In this document: piece by piece, positions 18,011 through 26,991 of the stretch
Numbering within the stretch: position 1 is the stretch's first letter
Layout: each line of letters opens with the position of its first letter
NCBI GenBank assembly: GCA_013298145.1
Contig: JAAFJO010000003.1
Span: 248,001 to 312,000, forward strand
Length of the DNA: 64,000 nt
From: Betaproteobacteria bacterium
Lineage (GTDB): Bacteria; Pseudomonadota; Gammaproteobacteria; Burkholderiales; Casimicrobiaceae
Direction of reading: 5' to 3'
Notes under the pieces: generated by a model
Seen by the model: the letters and a program-made list of their open reading frames with translations, nothing else
Databases searched by the model: none
Told to the model about the DNA's origin: nothing
Made by a program: the position numbers and the translations under genes

Positions 18011-18802
18011 ATGCAAACCGCGCTTCACTACGCCTCGAAATTGTTTGCATACGCACTGAGTCCGCTTGCGTGGGTCGCCGCGCTGTTGGTGATTGGCGTC
18101 GGGCTGATGCTACTGCGGCCACATCGGGCAGTGATCTGGGCGCGCGGGTTCTGTGCTTGCGCTCTCGTGCTGTTGTTGTTTCTAGGTTGGCAAAACCCAT
18201 CCAATTACTTGCTTCGCCAGCTAGAGGATCAGTACAGCGCGCCAACTGGCGACCTTTCGGCGTACCACGGGATGATTGTGTTGGGGGGCGCATTTGGCGG
18301 ATTCGATGGCCGAGCCCACTCACAGATTTCGTTGGGGTGCGCGGGCGAAAGAGTTGTGATCCCAGTACCGCTGATGTCTGAGTACCCGGCGATGCGTCTC
18401 CACTTTACGGGCGGCAGCGCCGCCGTCCTCACTGAGCGTGCCTCGGAGGCAGATGTCGCGGAGAATTACTTCCGTCGCATGGGGGTCGAGATGACGCGAA
18501 CCAGTTTCGAGCGGCGCTCGCGAAACACGTTCGAAAACGCGGTGAACTCATTCGAACAGCTCAACCTGACGGGTGAGGCGGTGAAACCTTGGTTGCTCGT
18601 CACGTCGGCCACGCACATGCCACGTGCGATTGCCACGTTCCGCAAGGCAGGGATAAATGTGACGGCTTATCCTGTCGACTACCAGTCGGCGGCAGGCGAG
18701 CTACCGTTTACGTACTCGCTCGAAGCTGGGGCGCATGATTACGCGATCTGGCTACGCGAGCGGGTGGGTGGACTGGTTTATTCGCTTTTGGATCGAAGCT
18801 GA
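18011..18802 (+). CDS. YdcF/ElyC-family membrane protein (DUF218)
   Basis: 263 residues with two N-terminal membrane helices (about residues 12-35 and 43-60), then a DUF218 domain: MIVLGGAFGG, LHFTGGSA, the acidic pair in ASEADVAENYFRRMGV, RRSRNTFENAVNSF, and LLVTSATHMPRAIATFRKAG. The family includes ElyC, which affects cell-envelope polymer flux, and SanA/YdcF; enzymatic activity is not established. It is the last plus-strand gene of the polysaccharide block. A link with undecaprenyl-carrier use is possible but only inferred from the family. Confidence 0.9.
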   Translation: MQTALHYASKLFAYALSPLAWVAALLVIGVGLMLLRPHRAVIWARGFCACALVLLLFLGWQNPSNYLLRQLEDQYSAPTGDLSAYHGMIVLGGAFGGFDGRAHSQISLGCAGERVVIPVPLMSEYPAMRLHFTGGSAAVLTERASEADVAENYFRRMGVEMTRTSFERRSRNTFENAVNSFEQLNLTGEAVKPWLLVTSATHMPRAIATFRKAGINVTAYPVDYQSAAGELPFTYSLEAGAHDYAIWLRERVGGLVYSLLDRS

Positions 18803-18874
18803 GAGCGCCATCGTCTCGTTTTCGGTGGCGTTAGCTTGCTGCCACACCGAAGCGCGGGGCGTCAGCTCGCGACC

Positions 18875-19903
18875 TCAGCGACGAAGTGACGTGTACGAGG
18901 TGATTTTTTGCTCGCTCAGGCCTATCCAACGAAGTAAACCGAGTCGCATCAATAGTTGGCACACCGAAACGAAAGGCTTCGATCCGAGCACGTAGTTGCG
19001 AAAAATTGGGCGGAGCCAAAAATGTAGTGGATTCCACCACGGGACCACCCACCACGTTGCCGCGTGCCCCAAATGCCAACGAACCCACACCCTGTACCAG
19101 GGGCGGTAGCAAGCGTGGAAATTCGCCACCTCCCAGGGCTTAGGGTTATCGACAAAGTGAAGTATCGTCATCGCAGGTTGCCAACGACCGTGCCTCACTA
19201 GAAAGTTGTAGCGCTCATCGAGCCAATGGATGTCACCGCACAATACTTGGTTGAGCGAGGTCTGGTCACAAAACCGCATAGCGCCCGCGTGACGATCAAG
19301 ATGTTCCAGTATTTTGGCCTCCACGTTTCGTGCGCGCCACGCATCGAGGTCAATCAGCATTACCCCTGAGTTAAAGTACGGAGCGCTGCGCTCTTCTTCT
19401 GTGAGGATTACCGAGTGAGGCTGATCGTTCGCCCTCACCTTGATGAACGGATCCACAACTGCGCCGGCAGTACATCCTGCGAGGTCAGTACGCCACAAAG
19501 GGCCAAGAGCACTGCACACACACGTGTCAACATCAAGATAAATGGCTCGTGACTCGTCTGCCAGGAGCCGTGCAAGCATCACCCGTGCGTAGGGTGCGCT
19601 GCTTCCCGACATTTTTCGGTTTCGAGCGAACGTTCCAGCGTGCTTAAACGGTGCAACGCGGAGCTCAAGATTCGGCATTCTCGTGCTGCTCAAGCGAGAA
19701 AGGTGCTTTAGCTGTTGTGCGCGAAGACCGCAATCAAGCACGTATATCCTAGCGGCTTCGTTCGCGTCTAGCTGCTCGTAGACGCTCGCAATTGTTGTCA
19801 GTAAGCCCACGAAGTACCTGGCGTCTGAGGCGCAGGCGACGACGATCGTTGTGCTTTTCGCGCATGGCTCGCGCGAGGGCTGACTTTGGGTTTCTGAGAT
19901 CAA
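18875..19903 (-). CDS. GT8 family glycosyltransferase
   Basis: A 342-residue retaining GT-A glycosyltransferase of the LgtC/WaaI type. It opens with TTIVVACASDARYFVGLLTTI, has RKMSGSSAPYARVMLARLL, the metal-binding AIYLDVDTCVC, the acceptor loop YFNSGVMLIDLDAWR, the conserved FCDQTSLNQVL and the late metal ligand in ILHFVDNPKPWE. GT8 enzymes commonly add galactose or glucose from UDP-sugars to LPS core or a glycan. The next gene upstream is a clear paralogue. It is convergent with the YdcF gene across 72 bp. Confidence 0.92.
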   Translation of the reverse strand: MISETQSQPSREPCAKSTTIVVACASDARYFVGLLTTIASVYEQLDANEAARIYVLDCGLRAQQLKHLSRLSSTRMPNLELRVAPFKHAGTFARNRKMSGSSAPYARVMLARLLADESRAIYLDVDTCVCSALGPLWRTDLAGCTAGAVVDPFIKVRANDQPHSVILTEEERSAPYFNSGVMLIDLDAWRARNVEAKILEHLDRHAGAMRFCDQTSLNQVLCGDIHWLDERYNFLVRHGRWQPAMTILHFVDNPKPWEVANFHACYRPWYRVWVRWHLGHAATWWVVPWWNPLHFWLRPIFRNYVLGSKPFVSVCQLLMRLGLLRWIGLSEQKITSYTSLRR

Positions 19904-19987
19904 GATACTCGAATCAAAAAACGATGGATTAACTGCTCCGCTGCGTGATCCTTTACCTAGCTGCGACGAAGCTGCGCGTCGTGTACG

Positions 19988-21058
19988 TTAACTGGGCGGT
20001 TGTGAGGGTTCAAACAGCGCGAGGTGACTTCTCAGCCGCGCCTCGCTAACAGCAGGTATGAAGCGATAAATTTTGGCTCGAAGCGCTACGCGACACGCCC
20101 ACTCATGCAGTTTTGATCCACGAACGAACTGCCATAGCACCGGGCGCGCCCAGAATGCGGGCGAAAGCGCGTAGGTCGGAAAACGACGAACGAGCAGTAT
20201 CCAATTTCGATGCCAAAGCGTGTGCGCCTCGTGATAGAGGAAAGCATGCCAAGGCTTCGTGGCTCCGACCATGTGATAAATGGCGCGCCCGTCAAAGAGT
20301 ACCGCTTGGTCAACTCGAAAGTCGTGGTTCTGTGCAGGAAGCACGAGAAAATTCATCGAACTATGGAGCCAAGCCACATGACCGCGCAAAAGGCGGTTCA
20401 ATGCGGTCTGGTCCCATAGCTTGCATTTTGCTCCATGCTCGCTTAAGTAGTTAAGCACAACTTGCTCGAATGAAGAGCGACGCCAGAAGTCCAAATCCAC
20501 GATCAATACGCCACTATTGAAGTAATGAACGAGATCATCGCCGAGCTCGGGCTGCGAGTGAGTGAGACAATCATCCGCAAGCGTCTGAAAGTGAGGATCC
20601 CTTACTGCACCGAGGAGGCGCCCACCCAAATCGACGTTCCAAAGCTCGTCGAGCGGGCGATTTACGACGATGTCTACGTCCAAATAAATTACACGCTCCA
20701 CGTCGGGCAAGAACGATCCCATTAGCAATCGCGCGTAGCACGCAGTGCTGCCAGACATTTTTCGAGCCCCTTCGATTTCCCGAGGTACGTTCAGGGATCG
20801 TAGGTCGAGCGAAATTTGGGGAGGAAAGCGTCTCGCTAGCCTGCGGACTTCTTGAACGCCGTAGGCGGTAAGCCCTGCGTTGATGACGTGGAGCGTCGTG
20901 TGTCTATCGGTGGGCGCAAACTTAGCGGCGCTAGCAAGCGTTACAAGGAGCCCGCGAACGTATCGCTGGTCGCTTGCGAGCAGGACGTGTAAATCCGACT
21001 GTATTACCCGAGTACCGGCGAGACCGCGTTCGTCGCGAAGATTATTCAATGGTTCCAT
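19988..21058 (-). CDS. GT8 family glycosyltransferase (paralogue)
   Basis: A retaining GT8 glycosyltransferase closely resembling its downstream neighbour: LHVLLASDQRYVRGLL, RKMSGSTACYARLL, VIYLDVDIVV, YFNSGVLIVDLDFWR, LWDQTALNRLL and IYHMVGATKPWH. The start is ambiguous. The ATG at 21058 gives 356 residues and about 20 residues before the domain; a TTG at 21127 would give 379. An ATG at 21135 overlaps the stop of the upstream gene (ATGA) but is in another frame that stops after 20 codons, so the N-terminus may have shifted. Confidence 0.88.
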   Translation of the reverse strand: MEPLNNLRDERGLAGTRVIQSDLHVLLASDQRYVRGLLVTLASAAKFAPTDRHTTLHVINAGLTAYGVQEVRRLARRFPPQISLDLRSLNVPREIEGARKMSGSTACYARLLMGSFLPDVERVIYLDVDIVVNRPLDELWNVDLGGRLLGAVRDPHFQTLADDCLTHSQPELGDDLVHYFNSGVLIVDLDFWRRSSFEQVVLNYLSEHGAKCKLWDQTALNRLLRGHVAWLHSSMNFLVLPAQNHDFRVDQAVLFDGRAIYHMVGATKPWHAFLYHEAHTLWHRNWILLVRRFPTYALSPAFWARPVLWQFVRGSKLHEWACRVALRAKIYRFIPAVSEARLRSHLALFEPSQPPS

Positions 21059-21131
21059 CGGTCGACTTAGGTCGCGTCTTTCAGGAGGAACCAATCGCGT
21101 AGTAAATCGCGCGGTGTCGCGACACAAAATT

Positions 21132-21467
21132 TCATAGGACTCCGCATATACGCTTGATGTGATGCCATGCGCGCGGATGCTGGGTTTTGATAGAACTTCG
21201 TACCCGTCGGAAGACCAGTGATCGAGCGAGCCGGTGGGAGAGATAGTTATTCACGAGACATTGTTGTGTGGACAGCAGAGTGTTCCGCAGAATTTTTCTA
21301 AGCTCGTAACCGCTAGGCTGCCCGATCAAAACTGTATCCCACGCGCCGCCGGCTGTTTGAACAGTCTTCGCGTTCGCCAACGCCTTCAATAGCTCGTCGC
21401 GATACTTGTATGCGTACGTTCGCCCGTCAATTGTTTCAACCACCAAAGAAACACAGTTTGTTGTCAT
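21132..21467 (-). pseudogene. C-terminal part of an interrupted glycan-locus gene (111 codons)
   Basis: I do not recognise this stretch alone. It begins with ATG directly after the TAG of the 251-residue gene and in the same frame, so the two look like one coding region of about 363 codons split by a nonsense codon. The first part (DGRTYAYKYRDELLKALANA) reads like the tail of a globular enzyme, and the end is basic (Arg/His-rich). GGTGAG 7 nt before the ATG could allow reinitiation, giving two real polypeptides. A sequencing error at the TAG is the third option. Confidence 0.5.
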
Positions 21468-22223
21468 CTATAGCTCACCAGACAAGTAGGCGATGGACGG
21501 GAATTGCCGAGCCTCGACGCGCACTGATCGAATATGTTCAGCGACGAAGCGTTCGCGATTGAGGTTGTGAGTCTTCCAATGCCGAAAGGGACCGACAAGC
21601 ATTGGCGTGAGGGCGTCGAGGCACGTGACCTCACTTCCTCGCGGGAGCACCCAGTGCCGATCGTTGATACCACCGTACTCTTCTCCGCTAGGCGTCCATA
21701 GATATTGCGGCTGTAGCAGGTCAAGCGGCGGGTGATTGCCCAGCCACCGCAAATCCGTTCGAGACACCAACACGCGCTCGTAGGCGTCAAAGTCAAATCG
21801 AACCATGCGCAGCCACTGAGCTAGCTTCCAAAAGTTAAACAACTGGTGCGTACCCGCTCCGAGCCGATTTCCGATTCCGCCCAGCCAGTTCCCGGCCACC
21901 TCCGCTCTCTCCCTCCATTTGGGCTTGACCCCGAGCTCGAGACTGAGGCGATCAAAAACCAGATCGTAATTCTGCTCACGCGAATCGTAAGTTGCGTCGT
22001 AGACAGTCGCACCGATTGATGCGCACTCGCGGCGAAGCAACTCGAGGGGCTCTGGCGAGCTCACCATACACACAACCACATCCGCGTTCAATGGTTGGAT
22101 GAGGTGGCGAATGAGTGACTCTCGCGTAGCATCAAAGCCGCGAAAGGTCCCCACAAAACAAATCAGGGACTTGCCGACGAGGCGAGTATTGTTGAATCTC
22201 ATCATTAGACGCTTCAAATCCAT
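21468..22223 (-). CDS. Putative glycosyltransferase-like protein of unknown family (interrupted)
   Basis: 251 residues, not assigned to a named family. It starts with a hydrophobic strand (KSLICFVGTFRGFDATRESLIRHL as a first beta-alpha unit), has VVVCMVSSPEP, and a central YERVLVSRTDLRWLGNHPP where the Arg-Thr-Asp triplet recalls a GT-A metal site. This is followed by SGEEYGGINDRHWVLPRG and the C-terminal block around VGPFRHWKTHNLNRERFV. The ATG at 22223 overlaps the end of the exostosin-like gene by 10 nt. It stops at a TAG followed at once by an in-frame ATG. Flanking transferases support a glycan role. Confidence 0.6.
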   Translation of the reverse strand: MDLKRLMMRFNNTRLVGKSLICFVGTFRGFDATRESLIRHLIQPLNADVVVCMVSSPEPLELLRRECASIGATVYDATYDSREQNYDLVFDRLSLELGVKPKWRERAEVAGNWLGGIGNRLGAGTHQLFNFWKLAQWLRMVRFDFDAYERVLVSRTDLRWLGNHPPLDLLQPQYLWTPSGEEYGGINDRHWVLPRGSEVTCLDALTPMLVGPFRHWKTHNLNRERFVAEHIRSVRVEARQFPSIAYLSGEL

Positions 22224-23206
22224 GAAAGCAGGCGCCTACGATGGCTTTTTGCCAGGTCAGCCGCGTCTCGTATCGAGCCAACCTGACGCAGCTGATCCAG
22301 CAATCCGAGTGGCCTATGCATTGTGCGTTGTCGCGCGGCGAGTGCGCAGCATTGCTGCGCAATCCAAGCGAAAAGATTTTCTTTGGCGAAGAAGCGTTGC
22401 CATGTAGCCTTCGCGGTGTGCGCTAGAGACTCCCACTCAGATTCTCGCGCGTCAAGCAGCGCGGGAATCTGTTCGATGTCAACCTCCCGCACGAATATCG
22501 CAAAAGTCTGCCAATCGATCCCGCTGGGTGCTAACCAATCGTCAGACACGATGACAGGAACACGACCGACCCGCATTGCCTCGTATATTCGCCAGCTTGA
22601 TGTCCCTATGCCACGGGGACATAGTATGAACTTGGAATTAGAAAGTGTTCGAACGTACTCCTCGTCACTTTCTGATTGCCCCGAGTGGCGGTCAAGCAGT
22701 AACGCATTTGGGTGCTCTAGTTCCAAGATACGCGATCTTACCCGCGGCGCGTTCGCGACCCGCCCGACAAACGAGAACAAATATTCGGGGTCGGCAGAAA
22801 TTAGATCTTCACGCTCCAGCAGCACGTTGTCGCACACACGGATGTAGGGTAGCCCCAAGAGTCCACCTGCCGCTGCATCGTCACGTTTTGCGCACGCATA
22901 CAGGCCCGGAATCACCGGTTTCGGTAGGTCCAGAAAATCTAATACGAAGCTTTTGTGCGCGTAGGCTTTGTACAGCGGGGAGTACATCACGTCAGTTTGG
23001 AAGCGGCATCCTGACTCAACGAAAATCAGGGCGTCGGCCTCGTCGGGGCTCGACGCCAGCGACGCCTGAACGTGCTTGTTTGCCCAGGCGGCCTGCATCA
23101 CCCGAAGAAAGTTGGCATGAGCCCACGGATAAACCGGGTCAGGCCTAGCCGTCGTGGTGACGAACAGCCTGCAGCCCTGCACAATACTCTGCGCAGCTAA
23201 TCGCAC
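22214..23206 (-). CDS. Exostosin-like (GT47-type) glycosyltransferase
   Basis: 330 residues. The strongest signal is the C-terminal exostosin motif: SKFILCPRGIGTSSWRIYEA followed by RVGRVPVIVSDDWLAPSG, the GT-B donor site of this family. Further upstream are FVLDFLDLPKPVIPGLYAC and YLFSFVGRVAN. The N-terminus is uncertain: GTG 23206 is the longest start, with a second GTG at 23182 nearer to the first strand (RLFVTTTARPDPVYPW). Family members transfer hexuronic acids, hexosamines or galactose; with Ugd immediately upstream, UDP-GlcA is a reasonable guess for the donor. Confidence 0.82.
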   Translation of the reverse strand: MRLAAQSIVQGCRLFVTTTARPDPVYPWAHANFLRVMQAAWANKHVQASLASSPDEADALIFVESGCRFQTDVMYSPLYKAYAHKSFVLDFLDLPKPVIPGLYACAKRDDAAAGGLLGLPYIRVCDNVLLEREDLISADPEYLFSFVGRVANAPRVRSRILELEHPNALLLDRHSGQSESDEEYVRTLSNSKFILCPRGIGTSSWRIYEAMRVGRVPVIVSDDWLAPSGIDWQTFAIFVREVDIEQIPALLDARESEWESLAHTAKATWQRFFAKENLFAWIAQQCCALAARQRTMHRPLGLLDQLRQVGSIRDAADLAKSHRRRLLSWI

Positions 23207-23254
23207 TTCCTGCCCATCGGTGCCTGCTCGATGCTGGCGCGTGAATCGCCCATC

Positions 23255-24421
23255 TCAGTCTTTTCCAAACAAGTCGCGCGTGAAGACTTTTTCTGCTACG
23301 TCAGTCAATTCTGGGGAATGTCTGTTTGCGACGATCACGTCAGAGTTGCGTTTAAAGGAATCAAGGTCGTGCGTGACGTGTGAGTTGAAGAAATGAGGCT
23401 CCATCATTTCCGGCTCGTAGATGACTACTTCAATCCCCTTCGCCTTGATCCGCTTCATGATGCCTTGAATCGACGACGCGCGGAAATTATCCGAGCCGGC
23501 TTTCATGATGAGTCGGTAAACACCCACGATCCGTGGTTTCTTTGCAATGATGGAATCGGCGATGAAATCCTTACGCGTGGTGTTCGCCTCCACGATTGCG
23601 CGGATTAAGTTCTGCGGCACCGCGTTGTAATTCGCAAGCAACTGCTTTGTGTCTTTGGGTAAGCAGTAGCCGCCATATCCGAACGACGGATTGTTATAGT
23701 GGTGGCCAATACGTGGATCACCACATACGCCCTCGATGATTTGCTTGCTGTCGAGTCCGTGAATGGCGGAATACGTGTCGAGTTCGTTAAAGTAAGCGAC
23801 TCGCATTGCAAGATAAGTATTCGCGAAAAGCTTGATGGCTTCGGCTTCAGTCGAGCCAGTGAAGAGGGTGGGCGCGTCTTTCTTAATCGCACCTTGACGG
23901 AGGAGACCAGCAAATACCCTCGCACGTTCGGAATCTTCGCCAATAATCACGCGCGATGGATACAAGTTATCGCGAAGCGCAGAGCCTTCGCGGAGAAATT
24001 CGGGTGAGAAAATTATGTTCTCAGAGCCTAGCTTTTTGCGCAGCCCGACGGTGTATCCAACCGGAATAGTTGACTTGATCACAATCGTCGCATCAGGATT
24101 GACGGCGATAACCTTCTTGCAAACCGATTCAACCGATGCGGTGTTGAAAAAGTTGGTTTCTGGATCGTAGTCAGTAGGGGTTGCAACAATCACAAACTTC
24201 GCGTTTTGGTAGGCGGCATCGGCATCTACAGTTGCCTGCAGGTTTAACGCGCGCGTTGCGAGGTAATCCTCCATTTCCGCGTCTACGATCGGTAGACGTT
24301 TCGCATTTAGAAGGTTTACTTTTTCAGGGACGATGTCGACCGCCACCACTTCATTATGTTGGGCGAGTAAAACTGCGTTTGAAAGTCCTACGTATCCGGT
24401 TCCTGCAACTGCGATCTTCAA
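23255..24421 (-). CDS. ugd: UDP-glucose 6-dehydrogenase
   Basis: Oxidises UDP-glucose to UDP-glucuronate with two NAD. The 388 residues begin [20 protein letters not shown], matching the short enterobacterial-type Ugd. [48 protein letters not shown] and the catalytic cysteine in [19 protein letters not shown] are all present. It lies between the exostosin-like transferase and galU, so two steps from Glc-1-P to UDP-GlcA sit side by side. Confidence 0.96.
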   Translation of the reverse strand: MKIAVAGTGYVGLSNAVLLAQHNEVVAVDIVPEKVNLLNAKRLPIVDAEMEDYLATRALNLQATVDADAAYQNAKFVIVATPTDYDPETNFFNTASVESVCKKVIAVNPDATIVIKSTIPVGYTVGLRKKLGSENIIFSPEFLREGSALRDNLYPSRVIIGEDSERARVFAGLLRQGAIKKDAPTLFTGSTEAEAIKLFANTYLAMRVAYFNELDTYSAIHGLDSKQIIEGVCGDPRIGHHYNNPSFGYGGYCLPKDTKQLLANYNAVPQNLIRAIVEANTTRKDFIADSIIAKKPRIVGVYRLIMKAGSDNFRASSIQGIMKRIKAKGIEVVIYEPEMMEPHFFNSHVTHDLDSFKRNSDVIVANRHSPELTDVAEKVFTRDLFGKD

Positions 24422-24498
24422 AGGGGCCTTAGATATTTAGTAAAAGAAGTACGACGCCGAATCTGGCTGAACGAAGCCGAGCCAGAGAGATTGAGCGC

Positions 24499-25362
24499 TC
24501 AGCGGGAGTGTAGCCACGCGGTGAACATAGGCCCAACTTCTTGGTGCGACATCGCGAGGTCAACAGTCGCCTGGAGGAAGCCGATTTTGCTTCCGCAATC
24601 GTAGCGAGTTCCGTCGTACCGATACGCAAAGACGCTTTCCTTGGTAAGCAGTCGCGCAATTCCATCGGTTAACTGAATTTCGCCACCCACACCGCGGTCG
24701 CCCGCTGCGATTTCCTCAAATATTTGCGAGGTGAGCAGATATCGACCGGCCACCGCAAGTGTTGAAGGGGCGACTAAGGGATCGGGCTTTTCGACGATTC
24801 CGGACATTCGCGAGATGCGCGAATCAAGCGCTTCTGCAACGACGATGCCGTAGCTCCTTGTTTGTTCGCGCGGCACGTCTTGTACCGCGATCACGCTTCC
24901 TCGATGCAACTCGTATTGCTTGACCATTTGGGCGAGTACGGATGGCGACCCGATCATCAAATCGTCTGCCAGGAGCACCGCGAAAGGTTCGTCACCCACC
25001 AGTTGTTTGGCGCAGAGCACCGCGTGACCCAAGCCCAGCGCACGCGCTTGCCGAACAAACACGCATTCCATGTCGTCCGGTTTCACGCGTTGCACGAGCG
25101 CGAGAAGCTCACGCTTCGCCTGATTCTCGAGCTCGTTCTCGAGCTCGTACGCTGTGTCGAAGTGATCTTCTATCGCTCGCTTGGTGCGTCCGGTGACGAA
25201 AATCATCTGGCGGATGCCCGCTTCGTAGGCTTCCTCGACGGCGTACTGAATCAGTGGCTTGTCCACCACGGGAAGCATTTCTTTAGGCATTGCCTTTGTG
25301 GCGGGCAAGAAGCGGGTGCCTAGACCTGCAACGGGGAATACAGCTTTACGGATTGGATGCAT
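24499..25362 (-). CDS. galU: UTP-glucose-1-phosphate uridylyltransferase
   Basis: Makes UDP-glucose from UTP and glucose-1-phosphate, feeding GalE, Ugd and glucosyltransferases. The 287 residues show the nucleotidyltransferase signature [20 protein letters not shown], the following [19 protein letters not shown], the metal-site LLADDLMIG, and IVEKPDP. The start ATG gives the standard [11 protein letters not shown]-terminus; on the minus strand GGAGG lies just upstream (AAAGGAGG on the plus strand reads as CCTCC, so no strong SD is claimed). Confidence 0.96.
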   Translation of the reverse strand: MHPIRKAVFPVAGLGTRFLPATKAMPKEMLPVVDKPLIQYAVEEAYEAGIRQMIFVTGRTKRAIEDHFDTAYELENELENQAKRELLALVQRVKPDDMECVFVRQARALGLGHAVLCAKQLVGDEPFAVLLADDLMIGSPSVLAQMVKQYELHRGSVIAVQDVPREQTRSYGIVVAEALDSRISRMSGIVEKPDPLVAPSTLAVAGRYLLTSQIFEEIAAGDRGVGGEIQLTDGIARLLTKESVFAYRYDGTRYDCGSKIGFLQATVDLAMSHQEVGPMFTAWLHSR

Positions 25363-25519
25363 GATTCAAAGGAGGCGGTGGCAAGTCGTCGATTCAACGG
25401 GTTAGTGCGGGATCGCCCGAGCGTGCGAAAAACCGAGACGTCATGTGAGCTGCGGTAGTGCCTGTCGCAGCAGGACAGTGCTTCTTGGTTTGCTTGGCAA
25501 GGCTCTTTTACGCCCGGCG

Positions 25520-26623
25520 TCAGAGGCCACGCGCCGATGGCGCAGATTCCTCTTCGGACACCGCGCCACACTGGGCCATGAGGGCGAACCAAATCAACGA
25601 ATAAAGCACTGCAAATAAGACGCAAAGAGCGATGAGGTGATGCGCACTGCTCGCGAAGAAGTATGCGAACCAAGCAAATGTTGCCGCGACGGCGACGATA
25701 CCTGCGGCGGCCATGGCATTTGCTTTGAGACCGAACGAACGAGATAACACCCGCGCCAACAGCGAGTGCAAGTGTTCGGCGTCGGGCGACATGATCGGAC
25801 GCCGCTGGAGTGCACGCCGCAAGATCGCGAACGTAGTGTCGGTAAACGGATAGAGCACCGCAATAAACGCGAGCCAAGGGGTCACGTTAGCGTTGCGCGC
25901 CGCTAGCCAGATTGCGAGCAGCGAAATTGCAGTGCCGAGCAGGTACGCTCCACTGTCGCCCGCGAAAACGCGCGCTTTGGGGAAGTTCCAAAACAAGAAA
26001 CCAATCGTTGCGCCGGCGAGTGCGGCCGAGAAGACCGCGACGTACATGTCGCCGTGGCGCATTGCAACCGCGCCGATCAGTACTGCGCCCACCGTCGCGA
26101 GTCCGCCAAGCAAGCCGTTAAGACCATCTGACAAATTAAACGCGTGAGCGACTCCGCCTACGCAAAAAAGCGTCAAGAAAAAAGGCGCTAGCGGCAGCGC
26201 GGCAAGCATCACATCAAGAAATGGCATGTCAAAGCGGACGACTGCGGCACCGCAGTAAACGTATGCGATGCCCGCAGCGATGAACGTTGCGATCAAGCGT
26301 AGCCATGGGCCGACCAAGCGGGTGAGGTCCTCCCACAACCCTACAAGAAGCGGCACACTCAGCGCGACGATGACGCCGATGGGTGACGGCAGTCTTTCTC
26401 CCAGAACGGTCGCGAACTTAATATCAACCAGACTCACGAAAAGCCCGGCAGCAACCGCGAGCCCACCGATTCGAGGGATAGGCGACAGGTGCAATTTCTG
26501 CGGTCCGCTCCCGGGGTGATCTGCGCTCCAGCGAGAATGCCATTTCGCGGTGAACACAACGAGTGCGCCCGTACAAAAACTCACGGCACACGCGAGTGAA
26601 AACGCAAGATAAATTTCTGCCAT
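25520..26623 (-). CDS. WecA/MraY-family undecaprenyl-phosphate sugar-1-phosphate transferase
   Basis: A 367-residue polytopic protein with about eleven membrane helices. It starts lipid-linked repeat synthesis by moving a sugar-1-phosphate from a UDP-sugar to undecaprenyl phosphate. Diagnostic loops are PRIGGLAVAAGLF, the cytoplasmic ALSVPLLVGLWEDLTRLV, AFNLSDGLNGLLGGLATVGA and VFAGDSGAYLLG, the last two being the Mg-binding DGLNG and GDSG variants; a histidine-containing loop (SPDAEHLHSLLARVL) matches the family HIHH region. It is the probable initiating transferase of this locus. A hairpin covers its ribosome-binding region. Confidence 0.9.
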   Translation of the reverse strand: MAEIYLAFSLACAVSFCTGALVVFTAKWHSRWSADHPGSGPQKLHLSPIPRIGGLAVAAGLFVSLVDIKFATVLGERLPSPIGVIVALSVPLLVGLWEDLTRLVGPWLRLIATFIAAGIAYVYCGAAVVRFDMPFLDVMLAALPLAPFFLTLFCVGGVAHAFNLSDGLNGLLGGLATVGAVLIGAVAMRHGDMYVAVFSAALAGATIGFLFWNFPKARVFAGDSGAYLLGTAISLLAIWLAARNANVTPWLAFIAVLYPFTDTTFAILRRALQRRPIMSPDAEHLHSLLARVLSRSFGLKANAMAAAGIVAVAATFAWFAYFFASSAHHLIALCVLFAVLYSLIWFALMAQCGAVSEEESAPSARGL

Positions 26624-26652
26624 ACCCCTCGGACGGTAGCTGTCCGACGGGG
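26621..26652 (-). promoter_or_regulatory. Hairpin covering the ribosome-binding site of the WecA-like gene
   Basis: On the minus strand CCCCGTCGGAC and GTCCGAGGGG form a ten-pair stem with one bulged C and a 7-nt loop. The 3' arm contains GAGGGG, the only Shine-Dalgarno-like run, one base before the ATG. Folding would hide the start site from ribosomes. Whether this is regulated is inference. Confidence 0.5.
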
Positions 26653-26991
26653 CCCGATGAGCCAGCTAGACGCTACGAAATAATTCTCTCGGCTCGATTG
26701 TTGCACGTATCGCCATGAGCTAAGCTGAATAGACCCTGCGTCGAGTTTCCCAATGTTGCAGCGCAACCACAGCGTGCCGGTGTTTTTTCGTCGGAAGGCC
26801 GCTTAGGGAGACGCTGAACCAGTCATGCGCGACGGAGCGAATGTTGCCGAGCCACAGCAAAGCATCGTCGGGTTTGGGCGATCTGAAACCCAAAATTCTT
26901 CAACACTGGCTCGCTATGCGCCAGACTCCCAGGCTTCCAGCTCATTCCAATCCACCGCGCGCTGTCTTATGCGTGCCTACTCAGCGTGTCG
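26653..26991. other. Intergenic region between WecA-like gene and ygfZ
   Basis: About 340 bp without a convincing gene. It should hold the minus-strand promoter for the WecA-like gene; TTGGGA, 16 bp, TATTCA on the minus strand is a weak candidate. Short ORFs here have no recognisable content, and no tRNA, repeat or terminator was found. Confidence 0.5.

Noticed and set aside
25503..25520. Inverted repeat ACGCC/GGCGT after the WecA-like gene as a terminator
   Set aside because: The arms leave a single-base loop, which cannot fold as drawn, and no proper T-run follows on the coding strand.
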